Below, piece by piece: positions 6,124-10,339 of a stretch of 10,339 bases of DNA. The position numbers were made by a program, and so were the translations under genes. Below the pieces are notes generated by a model. It saw only the letters and a program-made list of their open reading frames with translations, did no database searches and had not been told where the DNA came from. Within the stretch, counting starts at the first letter, position 1, and every line of letters starts with the position of its first letter. Origin of the DNA: Dehalococcoides sp. (lineage in GTDB: Bacteria; Chloroflexota; Dehalococcoidia; Dehalococcoidales; RBG-16-60-22); the NCBI GenBank assembly GCA_030665795.1, contig DAOUZD010000013.1, positions 1-10,339 on the forward strand. The letters are read 5' to 3'.

Positions 6124-6636
6124 ATGAGAAGGTTTTATAATGGTATGACCTCAACCAGTGAGCGCATTGCCAAGATAGTATCGTGGCTAGTCGCTCTGTT
6201 GGTAATTAGCATATCATACGATGTATTCATGAGGTATCTTTTTAATGCGCCTACAATCTGGTCGTATGCCTTGAGCTACATGATGGGAGCCGCTTTGTCG
6301 GCTCTCGGGTTGGCCTATGTGCATTCTGTTGGCGGCAATGTGCGGGTTGACATTATATATAATAAATTTTCACCCAAGGCGAAACTGATAATAGATTTGT
6401 TTTTTACCATCATTTTTCTTTTCCCTCTATACGGCTTTCTTGCCTATAACTTTGGATTGAACACTTGGAACGCCTTTGTCATTAAAAGGTATGATATTAA
6501 TAGTATTTGGTATCCAGTGGTTTGGCCATATATGACGGCGATTACACTTGGGTTTGCTCTTCTGTTTGTTCAGGGGATAGCCAACTTCCTGAGGGACGTT
6601 ATGATTTTGGCCAAGGGGGGTAAAGAGCCTTGGTAG
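6124..6636 (+). CDS. dctQ: TRAP transporter small permease subunit DctQ (system 2)
   Basis: Small membrane subunit of TRAP system 2. From ATG 6124 it is 170 residues (MRRFYNGMTS...); a TTG at 6088 would add 12 residues but lacks an SD. Four hydrophobic stretches are visible: the first begins IAKIVSWLVALLV and the last ends ALLFVQGIANFL. Conserved family stretches YLFNAPTIWSY and GLAYVHSVGGNVRVD match DctQ1 closely in pattern. The C-terminus is basic (MILAKGGKEPW) and the stop overlaps the TTG start of dctM2 by seven bases, so translation is coupled. A 141-base gap with two stem-loops separates it from dctP2. Confidence 0.93.
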   Translation: MRRFYNGMTSTSERIAKIVSWLVALLVISISYDVFMRYLFNAPTIWSYALSYMMGAALSALGLAYVHSVGGNVRVDIIYNKFSPKAKLIIDLFFTIIFLFPLYGFLAYNFGLNTWNAFVIKRYDINSIWYPVVWPYMTAITLGFALLFVQGIANFLRDVMILAKGGKEPW

Positions 6637-7964
6637 AAATGAGTCCTGAGATAATAACCATCTTAATGTTTGGCGGACTACTTATCGGTATTCTTCTCGG
6701 TTATCCCTTGGCTATCGTCATTGGCGGCGTCGGCATGTTTGCCGGCATCCTGTTTCTGGGTCCGGTAGTCTTTAAGATGTTCCCCTTACGCATAATAGGA
6801 CTGATGTCCAGTTATATCCTATTAGCGGTGCCGTTGTTTATTTTTATGGGGACAATGATGGAAATCTCGGGGACTGCCGAGAGGCTTTTCGGGGCTCTCT
6901 ATTTATGGCTGGGGAGGTTGAGAGGAGGTCTGGCCATAGCCACCATACTAATGGGCACCATTTTGGCCGCCTGTGTTGGTATCATTGCTGCCTCCACCAT
7001 CATGATGGGGCTGATTGCTCTTCCCAGCATGATTCAACGAGGCTATAACCGGGAGGTAGCCTGCGGCTCAGTGTGCGCCGGCGGTACACTTGGTATCCTG
7101 ATACCACCCAGCGTGATGCTGGTATTCTATGGCCCAATGGCAAGTCTATCGGTAGGTAGGCTGATGATGGGTGCCTTTATGCCAGGCCTGTTACTTTCTA
7201 CCTTGTATATTTCGTATGTTGGCATTCGATGTCTCATCAGACCAGAAGATGGTCCTCCAATGCCACCCGAAGAACGAGCAGCACCATTACTAAAGAAGCT
7301 AGGTATGCTAATGAGCGGATTGCTGCCCCCTATTTTCATAATAATGGCGGTGTTGGGCAGTATCTTCTTCGGCGTCGCGTCGCCAACTGAAGCGGCCGCT
7401 CTCGGTGCCCTCGCTTCAGTAATTCTAGCCCTGGCTTACCGCCGGCTAACTTTGGAAACACTCACCAGGAGCATGCTTCAAACATTGAAAATCACCTGCA
7501 TGGCATTTCTCATTGTCTGGGGAGCTACCATGTTTACCGGCACCTTTCTCAGATTGGGAGGTGGCGAGGTGGTTACAAACCTGGTGCTAGCTATGCCGGG
7601 TGGTAGGTGGGGAGCCTTTGGCGTCATCATGTTTATCATCTTCATCCTGGGGATGTTTATTGACTGGATGGGTATCCTGTTTGTTATGGTTCCTATTGTA
7701 ACACCTATAGGGGAGGTCCTGGGCTTCGACTCGATCTGGTTTGCCTTGATGGTCTGCGTTAACCTTCAAATGGCATTTATGACACCTCCCTTCGCCTATG
7801 CTATCTTCTTCTTGAAGGGTATATGTAAGCCAGAATGGGAGGTAACCACCGGCCATATTATGCGGGGGGTAATTCCTTTCGTTGCGCTGATAATTATCGC
7901 GCTCGTTTTATGTGCCGTATTTCCCCAGATAATCCTCTGGCTGCCCGGTATAATGATAAAGTAG
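6630..7964 (+). CDS. dctM: TRAP transporter large permease subunit DctM (system 2)
   Basis: Complete large channel subunit, 444 residues, normal for DctM, made of about a dozen hydrophobic segments. It carries the DctM signature AGGTLGILIPPSVMLVFYG, SPTEAAALGAL, and a C-terminal segment with LGMFIDWMGILFVMVPI and TPPFAYAIFFLKG, typical of the second half of the family. TTG at 6630 is preferred over ATG at 6639: a run of six G (6615-6620) is nine bases before the TTG, and the resulting MVEMSPE aligns with MIDMSPE of DctM1. It overlaps dctQ2 by seven bases. It should couple ion influx to movement of the solute delivered by DctP2. Confidence 0.95.
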   Translation: MVEMSPEIITILMFGGLLIGILLGYPLAIVIGGVGMFAGILFLGPVVFKMFPLRIIGLMSSYILLAVPLFIFMGTMMEISGTAERLFGALYLWLGRLRGGLAIATILMGTILAACVGIIAASTIMMGLIALPSMIQRGYNREVACGSVCAGGTLGILIPPSVMLVFYGPMASLSVGRLMMGAFMPGLLLSTLYISYVGIRCLIRPEDGPPMPPEERAAPLLKKLGMLMSGLLPPIFIIMAVLGSIFFGVASPTEAAALGALASVILALAYRRLTLETLTRSMLQTLKITCMAFLIVWGATMFTGTFLRLGGGEVVTNLVLAMPGGRWGAFGVIMFIIFILGMFIDWMGILFVMVPIVTPIGEVLGFDSIWFALMVCVNLQMAFMTPPFAYAIFFLKGICKPEWEVTTGHIMRGVIPFVALIIIALVLCAVFPQIILWLPGIMIK

Positions 7965-8011
7965 CACGGTTGGCGGAATTCTCGGAAGCTATTCTGCAGA
8001 AACGAGAGCCC

Positions 8012-8134
8012 ATGGGAAAGAACCGAGATATTCTCATGCAACTGGTCATCTTGGACGTAGCCAAAAAGTCTGTTGAACCCCCAGCCAATACTCTTATAGA
8101 AGTAAGGGTTGCGTTACTGCAAAAGTGTGAATAG
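8012..8134 (+). CDS. Possible small protein between dctM2 and SDR1
   Basis: I do not recognise this product. From ATG 8012 the frame codes 40 residues (MGKNRDILMQLVILDVAKK ... VALLQKCE) with a balanced, charged, soluble-looking composition unlike a random frame. The frame is open further upstream and overlaps the dctM2 end in another frame; TTG at 7970, five bases past the dctM2 stop, would give 54 residues. The SD is weak (ACGAGAG). It lies 23 bases before SDR1 in the same operon. It may be a real small protein, the surviving C-terminus of a decayed gene, or chance. Confidence 0.35.
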   Translation: MGKNRDILMQLVILDVAKKSVEPPANTLIEVRVALLQKCE

Positions 8135-8157
8135 TAATTCTTTAAGAGGAGGAAAGA

Positions 8158-8919
8158 ATGGAGAATTTTGATTTGTCAGGGAGAATCGCGGTGGTAACTG
8201 GTGGCAACCAGGGAATAGGCTTTGCCATCGCCAGGGGCCTTGCCAGCGTAGGGGCAACCGTCGTTATTGCCAACCGAAGAGCTTCAGAGGGACGGAGTGC
8301 CGCTGAAGCTCTAAGCAAAGAAGGGTTCAAAGCTGTGGCTGTGCCTACTGATGTAAGCAATACGTCTTCTATCGGCGCGATGGTTTCAAAGGTTGTCAGT
8401 GATTTCGGTAGAATAGATATTCTGGTCAATAACGCCGGCATTGTCGTAAGAAAACCAGCGGAAGAGTTTCTAGAAGAAGATTGGGACCGTGTAATGGATA
8501 CTAACTTGAAGGGAGTTTTCTTCTGCTGTCAAGCCGTAGGGAGAGAAATGATCAAGAATCAAAAAGGAAAAATCATCAATATCTCTTCTAATATATCGGC
8601 AAGAGTACAGCCAATACGGGCGGCTTACGCAACTTCTAAAGCAGGGCTTAACCATCTGACCCGTTCGCTTGCCTATGAGTGGGCAAAGTACAACATCAAT
8701 GTCAATGCCCTGGCTCCGACCGTGACCGTTACCGGCATGAATAGGAAGTACTTCTCGGAAGAGCACCCTGAGGAACTTGAAATGTACATTGGGCAGACTC
8801 CCAAGGGTAGAGTGGCTTGTCCTGAGGATTACATAGGTGCTGCCATATTCCTTGCCTCCGATGCGTCTGATTACATTACTGGCCAGATTTTGTATGTTGA
8901 TGGCGGTATAACTCTCTGA
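8158..8919 (+). CDS. Classical short-chain dehydrogenase/reductase, likely NADP-dependent (SDR1)
   Basis: Soluble oxidoreductase of 253 residues, a normal length for a classical SDR, acting on a hydroxyl/keto carbon. Rossmann marks: TGGNQGIG (14-21), DV (65-66) and NNAG (91-94). The catalytic tetrad is Asn116, Ser144, Tyr157 and Lys161 (YATSK). After the second strand comes ANRR (38-41), basic where NAD enzymes usually have Asp, suggesting NADP(H). The C-terminus has ITGQILYVDGG. Overall it is like gluconate 5-dehydrogenase or KduD-type enzymes, but that is not specific enough to name. GAGGAGG stands five bases before ATG 8158. It is probably the last gene of the system 2 operon, so it may act on the imported compound or its product. 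Confidence 0.93.
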   Translation: MENFDLSGRIAVVTGGNQGIGFAIARGLASVGATVVIANRRASEGRSAAEALSKEGFKAVAVPTDVSNTSSIGAMVSKVVSDFGRIDILVNNAGIVVRKPAEEFLEEDWDRVMDTNLKGVFFCCQAVGREMIKNQKGKIINISSNISARVQPIRAAYATSKAGLNHLTRSLAYEWAKYNINVNALAPTVTVTGMNRKYFSEEHPEELEMYIGQTPKGRVACPEDYIGAAIFLASDASDYITGQILYVDGGITL

Positions 8920-8967
8920 TTAAAAGGGAATACACTACGGTTAGCGACTCATCTACTCGAATATTAA

Positions 8968-9723
8968 CTAGTATGACAAGGTTATACCACCGTCCACGAC
9001 GTAGTTGGCACCGGTTACGAAACCAGCTTCATCCGAAGCCAGGAACACTATCACATTAGCTATTTCCTCGGGCTTACCGTACCTACCGAGATGAATCATT
9101 TTGATTTGCTTTTGCAAGAACTCTTCAGGCATGCTAAGGACGCGTTCGGTTCCGGTAAAGGCGGGAGAAACACAGTTAACATTTATCCCATACTGGGCGA
9201 CCTCTTTAGCCAGTGACTTGGTGAAAGCGATGATACCACCCTTGGCGGCAGCGTAATCAGCCGTATTTGCTTGACCCACTATCCCGGCAACGGAAGCAAT
9301 ATTGACAATCTTGCCGCTTCGTCTCTCTATCATATGGTTGATGACGGCTCGCGTGCAAGTAAAGGTTCCGTAGAGATTAAGACCAATAATCCGGTCCCAT
9401 ACTTCTTTGACTGACTGGGAGAAGGGGCCTATCTTCCCCGGAATAGCTCCTCCGGCGATGTTACCCAATATGTCTATCTGGCCAAACTTGTCCAGGGTAG
9501 CCTTGGCCATCTGGTTAGCCTCATCGAGACTGGTTATATCCACCTTCAGGGCTATTGCCTCTTGTCCTAGAGCTTTTATTTCTTCAGCGACTTTATTAGC
9601 TCCATCAATATTTATGTCGGCTATTACCACTTTGGCACCTTCTCTGGCGAGGCGTAGAGCAGTCTGTCGCCCAATGCCGGTAGCACCTCCAGTCACGATG
9701 GCAACCTGGTCTTTTATATTCAC
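8968..9723 (-). CDS. Classical short-chain dehydrogenase/reductase, likely NAD-dependent (SDR2)
   Basis: Soluble oxidoreductase of 251 residues. It shows TGGATGIG (11-18), Asp36 at the end of the second strand (IADI, favouring NAD(H)), VD (61-62) and NIAG (88-91) in place of the usual NNAG. Asn116, Ser144, Tyr157 and Lys161 (YAAAK) complete the tetrad. The tail is VTGANYVVDGGITLSY. It resembles the broad FabG/3-hydroxyacyl or cyclic-alcohol dehydrogenase group, so the substrate is open. The start is GTG at 9723, supported by AGGAGGA (9737-9731) seven bases upstream. It faces SDR1 with only 48 bases between stops and no clear terminator. It is not a recent duplicate of SDR1, because the two differ throughout outside the SDR motifs. 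Confidence 0.93.
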   Translation of the reverse strand: MNIKDQVAIVTGGATGIGRQTALRLAREGAKVVIADINIDGANKVAEEIKALGQEAIALKVDITSLDEANQMAKATLDKFGQIDILGNIAGGAIPGKIGPFSQSVKEVWDRIIGLNLYGTFTCTRAVINHMIERRSGKIVNIASVAGIVGQANTADYAAAKGGIIAFTKSLAKEVAQYGINVNCVSPAFTGTERVLSMPEEFLQKQIKMIHLGRYGKPEEIANVIVFLASDEAGFVTGANYVVDGGITLSY

Positions 9724-9730
9724 TATTTAC

Positions 9731-9737
9731 TCCTCCT
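9731..9737 (-). promoter_or_regulatory. Ribosome binding site setting the GTG start of SDR2
   Basis: The minus strand reads AGGAGGA, seven bases before GTG 9723. No ATG lies at comparable distance, and the frame from GTG gives the expected short N-terminus before the first Rossmann strand. Confidence 0.75.
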
Positions 9738-9891
9738 ATTTTGTAGTCTCTTTCATAATACCGTAATATTTCGGTGAATTCTATTTATTGCCGACTTTGC
9801 ATTAGCATGAAAACTTATCAGATGGCTTGGAACTCTCTTCCCTTAAGGCTACCTTGAAAGTAGAAGACGTTAATGTTCACTAATTGTCAAC

Positions 9892-9929
9892 ACAAGTAGG
9901 GCGAAACATTTGACATTCACCCTACTTGT
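9892..9929 (-). other. Stem-loop over the stop codon of the right-edge gene
   Basis: ACAAGTAGGG (9892-9901) and CCCTACTTGT (9920-9929) are perfect inverted copies, and GAA/TTC inside can extend the stem after one mismatch. The right-edge gene's TAG (9924-9922) lies within the arm. No T-tract follows, so termination is possible but unproven; mRNA 3'-end protection is an alternative. Confidence 0.6.
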
Positions 9930-10339
9930 ACTCTATGCCTGAAATTGCATCACGCAGTTTCTCAAAAGACTTATGTAGCTTGAACACAGATTTGTCTAGA
10001 GTAACACTGCCTAACTTGGGATTGAATATGCCTTTCTTAACCTCCTCAAGGTCGTTGTGTACCTCCTTAAGCAGTGGTGGAAGGTCTTTGTCCCTAATGT
10101 CTTCGGCTATTTTGATTCTTATACGACTCTGGTACGTGATAGTGGTTACATCAAACTTTGCTTGCCCGATATTCTCAAATATAACCCCAGAGTCGGAGCC
10201 GCTCTCTGGTAGGCCGTATTTTGCCATAAACTCTTCTATGGCACCTGATAAATCCATAATGTCACTTAAAGCACGGTTATGTCGCTCATTCTGCCTAGTA
10301 AATAAGTTAATTAATATGTCTAATAGGCCTTTTATCTTG
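9922..10339 (-). CDS. Protein of unknown function, 5' end cut by window edge
   Basis: I do not recognise this protein. An ATG at 10257 would give 111 residues, but it has no SD. The same frame stays open to the window edge, adding residues that look coding (GLLDILINLFTRQNERHNR...LSDI). The gene therefore most likely starts beyond the right edge, with 138 residues visible. The visible part is soluble and rich in Lys, Glu and Asp: a hydrophobic-leaning start, a middle with VTTITYQSRIRIKI, and a helical charged tail (LLKEVHNDLEEVKKG, FKLHKSFEKLRDAI) that could form a coiled coil. Codon and base use look more AT-rich than the transporter genes. It lies 198 bases upstream of SDR2 on the same strand, and a strong stem-loop at its 3' end argues against tight cotranscription. 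Confidence 0.7.
   Translation of the reverse strand, partial: KIKGLLDILINLFTRQNERHNRALSDIMDLSGAIEEFMAKYGLPESGSDSGVIFENIGQAKFDVTTITYQSRIRIKIAEDIRDKDLPPLLKEVHNDLEEVKKGIFNPKLGSVTLDKSVFKLHKSFEKLRDAISGIEYK

Noticed and set aside
7835..8011. Long version of the small ORF beginning inside dctM2
   Set aside because: It would overlap dctM2 by 130 bases in another frame, where dctM2 conservation fully explains the sequence.
9885..9890. Promoter for SDR2 from a minus-strand TTGACA
   Set aside because: The -35 is perfect but no acceptable -10 follows at 15-19 bases (TCTTCT at 17), so I did not call it.
10255..10257. ATG at 10257 as the true start of the right-edge gene
   Set aside because: No SD before it and the frame continues open, with coding-like residues, to the window edge.

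Overview
The window looks like a chromosomal transport and catabolism region of a Dehalococcoidia-type member of the Chloroflexota, probably an uncultured free-living lineage. The main clue is the two lipoprotein binding proteins: each has a lipobox Cys followed by Ala-Ala and a long Pro-Ala linker, a style common in that group. Balanced base composition and strong Shine-Dalgarno (SD) sites fit too. The assignment is inferred from style; no rRNA or other marker gene is present.

Layout, left to right. (1) 1-2767, minus strand: a tripartite TRAP uptake system in the order dctP (2767-1670), a strong intercistronic stem-loop, dctQ (1440-922) and dctM (925 to beyond the left edge). Its promoter is a near-consensus TTGACA-N17-TATATT at 2939-2967. 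(2) 3051-4382, minus strand: a class III PLP-dependent aminotransferase with its own candidate promoter at 4536-4564. (3) 4383-4821: a 439-base divergent control region. (4) 4822-7964, plus strand: a second, diverged TRAP system, dctP-stem-loop-dctQ-dctM, driven by a promoter with the same two hexamers and spacing as system 1. It is followed by a possible small ORF and a classical short-chain dehydrogenase/reductase (SDR, 8158-8919). (5) 8968-9723, minus strand: a second SDR convergent with the first. (6) 9922 to the right edge, minus strand: a protein of unknown function that is open through the window end.

Working together: both transporters should import small organic acids using an ion gradient. 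A lipid-anchored DctP captures the solute outside the membrane and hands it to DctQ/DctM. The aminotransferase could remove or swap an amino group, and the two SDRs could oxidise or reduce a hydroxyl/keto carbon. SDR1 looks NADP-preferring and SDR2 NAD-preferring. An amino or hydroxy carboxylate or sulfonate would fit, but the sequence does not identify the substrate.

The points most worth a second look are the parallel architecture of the two TRAP operons (same promoter type, same dctP/dctQ stem-loop position, SD-like blocks far upstream of both dctP starts), a dyad overlapping the dctP1 -35 box, possible alternative RNA folds in the aminotransferase leader, and the small ORF after dctM2. 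I saw no tRNA, rRNA, CRISPR array, insertion sequence or phage gene.
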